Shown: positions 9,044 to 17,191 of the stretch, in pieces
Layout of the letters: each line of letters opens with the position of its first letter
Numbering within the stretch: the stretch's first letter is position 1
Assembly (NCBI RefSeq): GCF_002263515.1
Contig: NZ_CP022752.1
Coordinates: 1,612,001-1,676,000, forward strand
Origin: Actinopolyspora erythraea
GTDB taxonomy: Bacteria; Actinomycetota; Actinomycetes; Mycobacteriales; Pseudonocardiaceae
DNA: 64,000 bases
Direction: 5' to 3'
Notes under the pieces: model-generated
Seen by the model: the letters and a program-made list of their open reading frames with translations, nothing else
The model's database searches: none
What the model was told of the DNA's origin: nothing
Made by a program: the position numbers and the translations under genes

Positions 9044-9429
9044 CCTGTCTCGCTCGCCTTGCCGCCGCGTACAACCCGGGGCCCGTTCCCGAAATTCCCC
9101 TGTGCGGTTGGGGACTCCCCGGTGGTCCGGCAGGTGCGCCGGGAGCCGGGAAGTAGCGGACATCTTCGGCGGAACGACTCATCTTCTTGAGTAGAAAATA
9201 GTCAATTGTTACGTGGTTGTTCTCGACTTGGAACCGCTTGGTTCACCCTCCTCGAGAGGTCCTGTGCAGGAAATATTCCGGATTCTCGCTGGGTGTTCCG
9301 GATGTAACGTGATATGAAAGATGCTCGAAAAAGTGGGGGAACAGCGAGTCGAACATCCCCGCGACACCGGAATCCGGCGATTCCCCGGGCCGCTGCTCGG
9401 CCCGTGCTCTCGTGGTGAGTGGAGTACGA
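9044..9429. promoter_or_regulatory. Intergenic region, divergent promoters for mtr and the EPS sugar transferase
   Basis: 386 bases without a convincing gene. An AT-rich block near 9183-9225 (AGTAGAAAATAGTCAATTG and flanks) and another near 9300-9335 with GATATG (about 9311-9316) look like promoter elements in an otherwise GC-rich context. A short inverted repeat ACTCA/TGAGT lies at about 9177-9192. A Shine-Dalgarno GGAG at 9421-9424 serves the next gene. Confidence 0.4.
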
Positions 9430-10962
9430 ATGCGACTATCCTCGGGGCGGCGAACGCGACCTGTCGAGCTACGAGAGGCGATCCCCCCGTCCGAGACCTC
9501 CGGTGCGACGACTTCCCGCCCCCGAGGTGGTCGAACTCATGACAGGGGGCGCAGGTCGTACAGCGCTCGGGTGCTTCCCTGGGAACGTCGTTACCGGTTG
9601 GCGGTCGCCCTCGGCGATGTCGTCGCCACCGGGTTGGCGGTGGCGGGGGCGGCGGTGCTCTCCGCTCCACCGGAGTCCTGGCAGACGGTCCTGTTCGCCG
9701 CGCTCACCGCTGCCGCGCTGCTCGTCGCCCTCGTCCCCGCCTGGGACCACCGGATTCTCGGCCAGGGAGCCGAGGAGTTCCACCGGCTGGGCAGGGCACT
9801 GCTCACCGCCGCCGTGCTGCTGGCCTTCGGCGCGGTCGCCACCGGTGTCGGCCAGCTGCGCGGTTGGATCTTCGTCGTGCTGCCCGGGGCCGCTGTGCTG
9901 TGTCTGTTGCAGCGCTACGTACTGCGCAAGTCGCTGCACCGCAGGAGGGCTGTCGGCCGGTGCATGCTGCCCGTGGTCGCGGCCGGTCACCCCGAGGCGC
10001 TGCGCGATCTGATCGCGCGTACCCGCAGGGAGTCCCATCTCGGCTGGCAGATCCGCGCGGTGTGCACCGCCGGAAGGTCGGCGGGCGGGGCGGACGTCGA
10101 ACAGATCGACTCCGTTCCGGTCGTCGGCGGCCTCGACGAGGTGGCTCGCAGCGCGCGTGAGGGCGCCTACCGCGCAGTGATGATCAGCGCCGACCGGTAC
10201 TGGACCCGCAGTCGCCTGCAGTGGTTGTCCTGGGAGCTGGAGGGCACCGCCACCGAGATGGTGGTGGCCCCGGTGCTGATGGACATCGCCGGTCCCAGGG
10301 TGCACGTGTCCGAGGTGCTCGGCATGCCGCTGCTGCGGCTGAGCGAACCGGTGCTGACGGGGCCTCGCCTGTTCGTGAAGTTCGCCGTGGACAGAGTCGG
10401 CGCGCTGCTGTTGTTGCTGCTGCTGTCCCCGTTGTTGTGCCTGATCGCCGTCGTGATCAAGTCGGACAGCCCCGGGCCGGTCTTCTACCGCCAGCGACGG
10501 GTCGGTCACAACGGTCGCGTGTTCACGATGCTGAAGTTCCGGACGATGGTCACCGACGCCGACCGCTCGACGCTCGGCGGTGAGGTGGCCGACGAGGGTG
10601 CGGGGCCGCTGTTCAAGTCGCGGCGAGATCCCCGGATGACCAGGATCGGCCCCGTGCTGCGGGGCTACTCCATGGACGAACTGCCTCAGCTGTTCAACGT
10701 TCTCCTCGGCGACATGTCACTCGTCGGTCCCCGTCCACCGCTGCCGAACGAGGCCGAGTCCTACGAGCCGGAGATGCACCGCCGCTTTCTGGTGCGGCCC
10801 GGGATGACGGGGCTGTGGCAGGTCAGTGGCCGAAGTGACCTCTCGTGGGCCGAGAGCGTGCGACTGGACCTGCGGTACGTGGAGAACTGGTCGCTGACCC
10901 TGGACGGGATGATCCTCTGGAAGACGGTGCGCGCGGTGGTGACCAAGGAGGGGGCCTACTGA
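9430..10962 (+). CDS. Exopolysaccharide-initiating sugar-phosphate transferase (polyprenyl glycosylphosphotransferase)
   Basis: Transfers a sugar-1-phosphate from a nucleotide sugar to undecaprenyl phosphate, the first step of EPS repeat-unit assembly on the inner membrane. An Arg/Ser-rich N-terminus is followed by four predicted membrane helices (about 55-165), a CoA-binding-like cytosolic domain, then a re-entrant helix (V-G-A-L-L-L-L-L-L-L-S-P) and the bacterial sugar transferase domain with F-x-M-x-K-F-R-T-M, D-E-L-P-Q-L-F-N and M-S-L-V-G-P-R-P. ATG 9430 has GGAG 5 bases upstream and is preferred to GTG 9412. It is about 510 residues, of the WbaP/WcaJ type. It opens the EPS region that continues to 30.5 kb. 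Confidence 0.9.
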   Translation: MRLSSGRRTRPVELREAIPPSETSGATTSRPRGGRTHDRGRRSYSARVLPWERRYRLAVALGDVVATGLAVAGAAVLSAPPESWQTVLFAALTAAALLVALVPAWDHRILGQGAEEFHRLGRALLTAAVLLAFGAVATGVGQLRGWIFVVLPGAAVLCLLQRYVLRKSLHRRRAVGRCMLPVVAAGHPEALRDLIARTRRESHLGWQIRAVCTAGRSAGGADVEQIDSVPVVGGLDEVARSAREGAYRAVMISADRYWTRSRLQWLSWELEGTATEMVVAPVLMDIAGPRVHVSEVLGMPLLRLSEPVLTGPRLFVKFAVDRVGALLLLLLLSPLLCLIAVVIKSDSPGPVFYRQRRVGHNGRVFTMLKFRTMVTDADRSTLGGEVADEGAGPLFKSRRDPRMTRIGPVLRGYSMDELPQLFNVLLGDMSLVGPRPPLPNEAESYEPEMHRRFLVRPGMTGLWQVSGRSDLSWAESVRLDLRYVENWSLTLDGMILWKTVRAVVTKEGAY

Positions 10963-11123
10963 AGCCGCTGCCCCCACTTCGACGCGGCGGCACCGCCCGC
11001 GAACCCGGTGACCCGGGACTCCGGCCGTGGCCGGTACCGCTCTCCGGGGCCCGTCCCGGACGGTTGGTCCTCGTGTCGGTTCCGCGCGCCCCGCGCGGCC
11101 CGTGCTCCGGAACGTGTCGGTTG

Positions 11124-11138
11124 CCTAAAGCTTTTAGG
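11124..11138. promoter_or_regulatory. Putative TetR operator
   Basis: CCTAAA-GCT-TTTAGG (11124-11138) is a perfect inverted repeat with a 3-base centre, 36 bases before the TetR start, in an AT-rich patch that also holds the likely promoter. Autoregulation is the expected use. Confidence 0.55.
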
Positions 11139-11174
11139 TGAATGTAGGATGGTTTTCGTCGAACAGGGGAGAGC

Positions 11175-11744
11175 ATGGTGCGGACAGGACTGACCGCGCA
11201 ACGCCTGACGCGAGGCGGGGCCGAGCTGGCCGACGAGGTCGGTTTCGAGCAGGTGACCGTCTCGGCGCTCGCCAGGCGGTTCGGCGTCAGGGTCGCGAGC
11301 CTGTACTCCCACCTGAACGGCTCCCAGGACCTCAGGACGAGGATCGCCCTGTTCGCCCTGGAGGAACTCGCCGACCGGGCCTCCGCCGCGCTCGCCGGGC
11401 GGGCGGGCAAGGACGCGCTGGTGGCCTTCGCCGAGGTCTACCGGGACTACGCTCGGCAGCACCCTGGACGTTACGCCGCGACCCAGCTCAGGCTCGACCC
11501 GGAGACGGCGGCCGCGAGTGCCGGGGTCAGGCACGCACAGCTGACGCGGGCGATCCTGCGCGGCTACGAGCTCAGCGGCGAGGACCAGACCCACGCGGTC
11601 CGGCTGCTGGGCAGCGTCTTCCACGGCTACGTCAGCCTGGAACTGGGAGGCGGTTTCGAGCACAGCGCTCCCGACGCCGGGCAGAGCTGGTCACGGGTCC
11701 TCGAAGTGCTCGACTTCCTCCTGCGGAACTGGCCGGAGCCCTGA
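11175..11744 (+). CDS. TetR-family transcriptional regulator
   Basis: A 189-residue repressor. The N-terminal helix-turn-helix reads A-D-E-V-G-F-E-Q-V-T-V-S-A-L-A and A-S-L-Y-S-H-L (about residues 10-55), followed by an all-helical ligand domain of the TetR_C_33 (WHG) type, with Y-S-H-L-N-G and V-F-H-G-Y-V. A strong Shine-Dalgarno GGGGAG precedes the ATG at a 4-base spacing. It is followed 153 bases later by an SGNH hydrolase on the same strand and preceded by a palindrome, so it probably controls itself and that hydrolase. It bears no sign of being the ArpA-type gamma-butyrolactone receptor. The ligand is unknown. Confidence 0.88.
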   Translation: MVRTGLTAQRLTRGGAELADEVGFEQVTVSALARRFGVRVASLYSHLNGSQDLRTRIALFALEELADRASAALAGRAGKDALVAFAEVYRDYARQHPGRYAATQLRLDPETAAASAGVRHAQLTRAILRGYELSGEDQTHAVRLLGSVFHGYVSLELGGGFEHSAPDAGQSWSRVLEVLDFLLRNWPEP

Positions 11745-11897
11745 AGGGGAGCTCGTTCCGGTTCGACGGGTGCTGCTCGCGCCCGGCGCTGCCCTCCGTT
11801 CGTCCCCGGACGGAAGACCTCGGTGGACCCCACTCGGCGGAGAGCTGTCGACCGCACGACCACGAACCGAACGACCATCCGGCCACAGGAGCGGACC

Positions 11898-13079
11898 ATG
11901 TCCAACGGAGACCTCCGGAACACCACACCCGTCACCGCCGAGCTCCTGCGCGGAGCGCTCGAACTGGAGCACACCGCGCGTGGCGTGCTGCCGCACCGGA
12001 TTCCCTCCTGGGCACGTGCGCGCGGCGCCGACGCGCAGCTCGCCATGGCCGAGACACAGCCCTCCGGGGTCCGGCTGAAGTTCCGCAGCCGCGCCACCGC
12101 GGTCGAACTGGACACGGTGCCCACCAAACGGGTCTACGCGGGACTGCCACCGCGTCCGGACGGTGTCTACGAACTGCTCGTCGACGGTTCCCCCGCCGGC
12201 AGGGGGAGAGTGGGCGGCGGTGACACCCTGACCGTCGACATGACCACCGGAGCCACCGAGAACCGTCCCGGCGAGGTCGGCACCCTGGGCTTCACCGGCC
12301 TGCCCGCACGCGCGAAGGACGTCGAGATCTGGTTGCCGCACGACGAGACAACCGAGCTCGTGGCCCTGCGCACCGACGCCCCCGTCGAGCCCGTGGTGGA
12401 GACCGGCCGCAGGGTGTGGCTGCACCACGGCAGCTCGATCAGCCACGGTTCCGACGCGGCGGGCCCGACCAGCACCTGGCCCGCGTTCGCCGCCACCACC
12501 GCCGGGGTGGAGCTGATCAACCTGGGGCTGGGCGGCGGCGCGCTGCTCGACCCCTTCACCGCCCGCACACTGCGCGAGACCCCCGCGGACCTGATCAGCG
12601 TCAAGGTCGGCATCAATCTGGTCAACGCCGACCTGATGCGCAGGCGCGCCCTCGCCCCGGCCGTCCACGGCTTCCTCGACACCGTCCGCGACGGACACCC
12701 CTCGGCGCCGTTGTTGGTCGTTTCACCCGTACACTGCCCGATCCACGAGGACACCCCCGGGCCCAGCTTCCCCGACTTCACCGAGCTCGGTGGTGGGAAA
12801 CCGCGGTTCCGGGCGGCTGGTGACCCGGCGGAGCGCGAGAACGGGAAACTCACCCTGAACGTCATCCGGGAGGAGCTGGAGCGCATCGTGCGGCAGCGGG
12901 CCGTGCACGACCCGAACCTGCACTACCTCGACGGCAGGGAGCTCTACGGTGCGGCCGACTTCGAGGAACTGCCGTTGCCCGATCAGCTCCATCCGGACGC
13001 CGCCGCGCACCGCCGCATCGGCGAACGCTTCCACCGGCTCGTCCTCACCGCCGACGGTCCTTTCGCCGATCGGAGCTGA
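11898..13079 (+). CDS. SGNH/GDSL-family hydrolase
   Basis: Predicted cytosolic esterase or lipase-like hydrolase of 393 residues; no signal peptide is visible. The N-terminal 170 residues form a beta-rich accessory domain. The SGNH blocks follow in order: nucleophile Ser in H-H-G-S-S-I-S-H-G, oxyanion Gly in L-G-L-G-G-G, Asn in K-V-G-I-N-L-V-N, and the D-x-x-H dyad in D-Q-L-H-P-D-A-A. ATG 11898 has AGGAG 6 bases upstream. It is paired with the upstream TetR gene. The natural ester substrate is unknown. Confidence 0.86.
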   Translation: MSNGDLRNTTPVTAELLRGALELEHTARGVLPHRIPSWARARGADAQLAMAETQPSGVRLKFRSRATAVELDTVPTKRVYAGLPPRPDGVYELLVDGSPAGRGRVGGGDTLTVDMTTGATENRPGEVGTLGFTGLPARAKDVEIWLPHDETTELVALRTDAPVEPVVETGRRVWLHHGSSISHGSDAAGPTSTWPAFAATTAGVELINLGLGGGALLDPFTARTLRETPADLISVKVGINLVNADLMRRRALAPAVHGFLDTVRDGHPSAPLLVVSPVHCPIHEDTPGPSFPDFTELGGGKPRFRAAGDPAERENGKLTLNVIREELERIVRQRAVHDPNLHYLDGRELYGAADFEELPLPDQLHPDAAAHRRIGERFHRLVLTADGPFADRS

Positions 13080-13205
13080 GCGAACGGGCCGAGCGGGGCC
13101 TGCCGGCAGCGGACTCCGCGACCACGGTTCCGGCGGGTGCTCGCGTGGTGGGAAGTCGCGGGTGCTCCCGCCGCGACGCGGTCGGTCCCACCGCGCGGCG
13201 GAGCT

Positions 13206-14423
13206 CTACCGGTGGGCGGGTGCGGTGAGCAGCTCGCGTATCGAGTCGTGGTACCGGGCGGGATCGAACAGGTCCGCGGCCTCCCGTCGGGCGTGCTCCG
13301 CGCGTTCCGTCGCACCGGACCAGTCGCGCAGCAGCCGCTCGATCCCGTCCGCGAGCGCCTCGGGGTCGTCGGGCGCGACGATGTGGCCCCGCCTGCCGTC
13401 GCCGACCGCTTCGGGAAGCCCCTGGACGTCGGTGACCACCACCGGAACCCCCGCCAGCTGGGCCTCCACCGCGGTGTTGCCGAACGGCTCGAACCGGGAG
13501 GGCACCAGCGCGATGTCGGCCCGGGCGTAGTGGTGCCACACAGCGGAGTCGAAGCCGTGCAGCGCCACGGCGTCCGACAGCTCCAGCTCCGCGATCAGCT
13601 CCCGTACCTCGCGTTCGAACCATTCGTAGCCGCCGAAGACCGAACCGACCAGGTCCAGCGTGACCGGGTGCCCGCGTTCGCGGAGCAGTGCCGTGGCGCG
13701 TACCGCCGTGTCCGTCCCCTTGCGCGGTGAGAGCCTGCCGACCAGGACGAGCCGTCGCGGCCGCTCGTTCGGAGCCTCCTCCGGGGCCGGGTCGGGACCG
13801 GGAACACCGTTGTAGACCACGTTCGTCCTGCTCCGCAGCAGCGGGACGGTCCGGTGCAGCGCGTTCGCCGCGGCACGACTGTTGACCACGACCTCCCGGC
13901 ACGCCAGCAGTGGCAGTGCCAGCCCCACACGTACCGGTAACGGCGGTGTCTCCTCCGCCTCGTGCACGTGGGTCACCACGCGGTGGCCCAGCGCCGCCGC
14001 CAACAACGTCCACACGGGAACGGTGATCGTGCTGACGTAGACGGCGTCGAAGCGGTGCCGCAGCAACCGGAGCGTGCCTGGCAGCGAGGTCAGGCAGTCC
14101 CGCATGAAGGCGAGCATGCCGCGAGGGCGCAAGGCGCTCTTGCGAAGCACCGCTGTCCGGCGGTGGAGCACCCTGGCGCCGCTCCGCCGGAGGTGGTCCA
14201 CCAGGGGGCCGTGTTCGGGCAGCACCACGACCACCCGTCTTCCCGTGCTGGTCAGGGCTCGCACCGACTCGAGGAAGACCCGGTCGGAGCCGTACAGCTC
14301 GGCCGAGGGGTGCACGAGCAGCAGGCGGTTCCCCGGTTCTCGGCGGTCAGGGGAGGACTCAGCCGGTGCTTTCCGATTCGTGGGCGGGCCTTCCGAGGAC
14401 GGCCGGATCATCACTGCTCCCAT
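13206..14423 (-). CDS. GT4-type glycosyltransferase (EPS)
   Basis: A retaining glycosyltransferase of the GT-B fold acting in the cytosol on a lipid-linked oligosaccharide. The N-terminal Rossmann half has L-L-V-H-P-S-A-E-L-Y-G-S-D; the C-terminal half has L-V-G-R-L-S-P-R-K-G-T-D and the E-x7-E donor motif in R-F-E-P-F-G-N-T-A-V-E-A. It has 405 residues counted from the ATG at 14421-14423; a second ATG four codons in is also possible. It lies downstream of the putative polymerase gene on the same strand (51 bases between them), so the two probably form an operon. Donor and acceptor sugars cannot be inferred. Confidence 0.88.
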   Translation of the reverse strand: MGAVMIRPSSEGPPTNRKAPAESSPDRREPGNRLLLVHPSAELYGSDRVFLESVRALTSTGRRVVVVLPEHGPLVDHLRRSGARVLHRRTAVLRKSALRPRGMLAFMRDCLTSLPGTLRLLRHRFDAVYVSTITVPVWTLLAAALGHRVVTHVHEAEETPPLPVRVGLALPLLACREVVVNSRAAANALHRTVPLLRSRTNVVYNGVPGPDPAPEEAPNERPRRLVLVGRLSPRKGTDTAVRATALLRERGHPVTLDLVGSVFGGYEWFEREVRELIAELELSDAVALHGFDSAVWHHYARADIALVPSRFEPFGNTAVEAQLAGVPVVVTDVQGLPEAVGDGRRGHIVAPDDPEALADGIERLLRDWSGATERAEHARREAADLFDPARYHDSIRELLTAPAHR

Positions 14424-14474
14424 CGTCGCGGCCCCGCCGTTCGAAGCGGGGAGAAGTGGAGGGTCTCGTCGTTG

Positions 14475-15764
14475 TCACCGCCCGGCCGTGGACACCGTTC
14501 GGTTCGCACCGTACGTTTCGTCCCGGAGCATGCTGGCCCAGGCCGCCAGCATCAGCAGCCAGACGGCCGCGGCGTTGGCCGGTGCGCCGAGGGCTTCGGT
14601 GAACACCGAATTGGCCAGCATCCCCAGCGAGACCGAGATGATGATGGTGCGGTCCACTCGCGGTTCCGGGGTCAGCCGTTTCGCGCGTGCGCTGTTGACG
14701 AATATGCCGAGCACCAGCGCCGACCACGCGATCAGCCCGAGCACGCCGCTGTTGACCAGCAGGTTTATCACGGCGTTGTGCCCACCGCCGAGACCCATCG
14801 CGTCGAGGAAGAGGCCTCGTGTGGCGCTCTGGCCGTGCCCGTACAGCGGTCGTTGTGCGAAGGCCTCCAACGCGTGGCTCCACAACTCGGTGCGGGCGTT
14901 GAGGGTCATCAGTCGTGACATCGAGTGGCCCCGGGTGAAGAACCCCGCGATGGCGGGAGCGGCGGCCAGTACCGCCGCCAGCGCGCCCACCGAGAGGAAG
15001 GCGGTGATCTCCAGTCGGCGGGCCCCCCGCCACCTGATCCACAGTGCGGCCACCGATCCCACGGCGGCGGCCAGTGCGGCGCCCCGCGTGTTCGTCGCGA
15101 CCAGACCGCCCGCGCAGACGGCGAGCATCCCCAGGTAGATCCCGAGCGGCCACCGGGGTCCGATTCGGGTGTTGCGTCTGCCGATGACGTAGCTCGCCAG
15201 CACGATCACGGCGATCGCCAGCAGCTGGCCCGCCGCGACGGGGTGCAGGTACAGCCAGGTGAACCGGTCCGGTTGGCTTTCTCTACGTGGGAACGGAACC
15301 AGTACGCCGAAGATCACCGAGCCGGTGATCAGGGCGCTGTAGGCGTGTGCGAAGCAGTGCATGCTCGCGCGGTTCGAGTGCCGTGCCGTCGAACGCGTCA
15401 GGGCCAGGATGATCGCCATCTGGCAGGACCGCACCAACGCCATCTCGAAGTACGGTGAGTACAGTGTGGATAAAAACAGCGTCGCGACGTAGCCGTAGGC
15501 GGCCAGCGTCGTCCAGTGGGCCGTTGTGAGCCTAGGCGCCGGCCGGAAACGAAGGAACAGCCAACAGGCGACCACTCCGTAGGTGACGATCTCCAGCAGC
15601 ACGAAGAAGTCCGGATTGCCGGAGATGGATTGGTCCTCATCGCGGATTCGGAACTCGTACTCGCTGGCTACGATGAAAGCCAGTGCGCACGCGACCAGTC
15701 GCCAGGTGTCTCTGTCGGAGCGGGAACCGGGAGCGTCGGCCAGGAAGTGACGGTAGTCGAGCAC
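14475..15764 (-). CDS. O-antigen ligase/polymerase-like membrane protein (Wzy-type)
   Basis: A polytopic membrane protein of about 429 residues with roughly eleven predicted helices and a large periplasmic loop in the second half containing R-T-E-L-W-x-x-A-L-E-A-F and L-Y-G-H-G, the signature area of the Wzy_C domain. Such proteins polymerise EPS repeat units on the outer face of the membrane. The start is set at the GTG complementary to 15762-15764, which has GAGGG 5 bases upstream; the longer open frame to 16103 would overlap the divergent glycosyltransferase and adds an improbable arginine- and proline-rich tail. It is operonic with the GT4 gene downstream. Confidence 0.82.
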   Translation of the reverse strand: MLDYRHFLADAPGSRSDRDTWRLVACALAFIVASEYEFRIRDEDQSISGNPDFFVLLEIVTYGVVACWLFLRFRPAPRLTTAHWTTLAAYGYVATLFLSTLYSPYFEMALVRSCQMAIILALTRSTARHSNRASMHCFAHAYSALITGSVIFGVLVPFPRRESQPDRFTWLYLHPVAAGQLLAIAVIVLASYVIGRRNTRIGPRWPLGIYLGMLAVCAGGLVATNTRGAALAAAVGSVAALWIRWRGARRLEITAFLSVGALAAVLAAAPAIAGFFTRGHSMSRLMTLNARTELWSHALEAFAQRPLYGHGQSATRGLFLDAMGLGGGHNAVINLLVNSGVLGLIAWSALVLGIFVNSARAKRLTPEPRVDRTIIISVSLGMLANSVFTEALGAPANAAAVWLLMLAAWASMLRDETYGANRTVSTAGR

Positions 15765-15993
15765 GGGAACCCTCGGCTTGGAAGTATTGCGGAACGAGTT
15801 TTTACCAGCCCCGTCCGGTGTGTTGGGCTTCGGTCGTGGGAACGGTTTTCCCGGCGTGTGGATGTGGGCGGCGACGGCGCGTGTCGGGAGAGATCCTGTA
15901 ACGAACCGGTACCGCGAGCTTATCCAGCGCCCCGTGTACCCGCACCATTGGTTGCCGAACCACGGCGCGGAGGTGCGATGTGATTGGACGGCG

Positions 15994-17190
15994 ATGCGCA
16001 TAGCGATGTTCGGAACACGGGGTGTTCCAGCACGATACGGCGGGTTCGAAACCTGTGTGGAGGAAGTCGGCAAACGGTTGGTCCGGTCGGGCCACGACGT
16101 CACCGTTTACTGCCGTGAGGGCAACGACGAGGAGCGGAGCACCGAACACCTGGGGATGAAGCTGGTGCGGCTGCCGGCCGTCCGCAGGAAGACCCTGGAG
16201 ACGCTGAGCCACACCGGCGTGTCGGTGGGTCACGCGTTACGGAACCCACCGGATGTGGCCGTGGTGTTCAACGCCGCGAACGCGCCGTTCCTGCCCCCGC
16301 TGCGTGCCAGGGGCGTACCGGTCGTCACCCACGTCGACGGTCTGGAATGGAAGCGCGCCAAGTGGGGGAAGGTCGGATCGCGTTACTACCGTGCCGCCGA
16401 GGCGGCGGCGGTTCGCTGGTCCGACGCGCTGATCGCCGACTCCCGTGGCATCCAGGATTACTACGCGGAGCGTTTCGGCATCAAGACGGAATACATTCCC
16501 TACGGTGCGCCCGTGCTGGACACCGTCGGCGCCGACACCCTGGCCGAGCACGGGCTGCGGGCCGGGGAGTACCACCTGGTGGTGGCGCGTTTCGAACCGG
16601 AGAACCACGTGGACGTCGCGGTGGCCGGGTACCACCGCAGCGGCGCCGTGCGTCCGCTGGTGGTCGTGGGGGGAGCACCCTACTCGGACGCCTACACCGC
16701 CCGCGTCCGCGGGCTCGCCTCGCGCGGCCCCGGCGTGAGGTTGCTGGGGGCGGTCTGGGACCAGCGCACGCTCGACCAGCTCTACGCCAACGCGCTGACC
16801 TACGTGCACGGCCACTCGGTCGGCGGCACGAATCCCTCGTTGCTGCGCGCCATGGGGGCCGCGACGGCGGTCTCGGCCTTCGACGTGCCGTTCAACCGGG
16901 AGGTCCTGGGGGAGTACGGCGCCTACTTCACCGATCCCGCGTCGCTGGCCGAGTGCTTCGACCGCGCGGAGGAGCGCCCGCAGGACACCGTGGACCGGGG
17001 GCGCGGGCAGCTCGCCGAGCTCCGGCACAACTACGACTGGGACGCCGTGGCACGTGACTACGCCGAACTCGCGGAGCGGCTGCGCGTCTCTCGAGTCTCC
17101 CCGTCAACCGGGAGAGCGTCGCGCCTGTTCGGCCGGGAAGTGGCCGGACGCTGGCATGCGCGGCGAAGCCAACCTGACAGAGAGGAGTGA
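15994..17190 (+). CDS. GT4-type glycosyltransferase
   Basis: A 398-residue GT-B glycosyltransferase. It starts with I-A-M-F-G-T-R-G-V-P-A-R-Y-G-G-F-E-T, a signature of the rhamnosyltransferase-like WsaF/DUF1972 subgroup that acts on surface polysaccharides. The mid-protein H-V-D-G-L-E-W-K-R-x-K-W and C-terminal H-G-H-S-V-G-G-T-N-P-S-L-L-R-A-M support that subgroup. ATG 15994 is used; a long upstream extension would run into the divergent polymerase promoter. The stop codon is separated from the next ATG by one base, so it is translationally coupled to the secreted protein at 17192. Confidence 0.88.
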   Translation: MRIAMFGTRGVPARYGGFETCVEEVGKRLVRSGHDVTVYCREGNDEERSTEHLGMKLVRLPAVRRKTLETLSHTGVSVGHALRNPPDVAVVFNAANAPFLPPLRARGVPVVTHVDGLEWKRAKWGKVGSRYYRAAEAAAVRWSDALIADSRGIQDYYAERFGIKTEYIPYGAPVLDTVGADTLAEHGLRAGEYHLVVARFEPENHVDVAVAGYHRSGAVRPLVVVGGAPYSDAYTARVRGLASRGPGVRLLGAVWDQRTLDQLYANALTYVHGHSVGGTNPSLLRAMGAATAVSAFDVPFNREVLGEYGAYFTDPASLAECFDRAEERPQDTVDRGRGQLAELRHNYDWDAVARDYAELAERLRVSRVSPSTGRASRLFGREVAGRWHARRSQPDREE

Positions 17191-17191
17191 G

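Noticed and set aside
15765..16103. N-terminal extension of the Wzy-like polymerase
   Set aside because: It would overlap the divergent glycosyltransferase start and has low-complexity basic sequence; GTG 15764 has a good ribosome-binding site.
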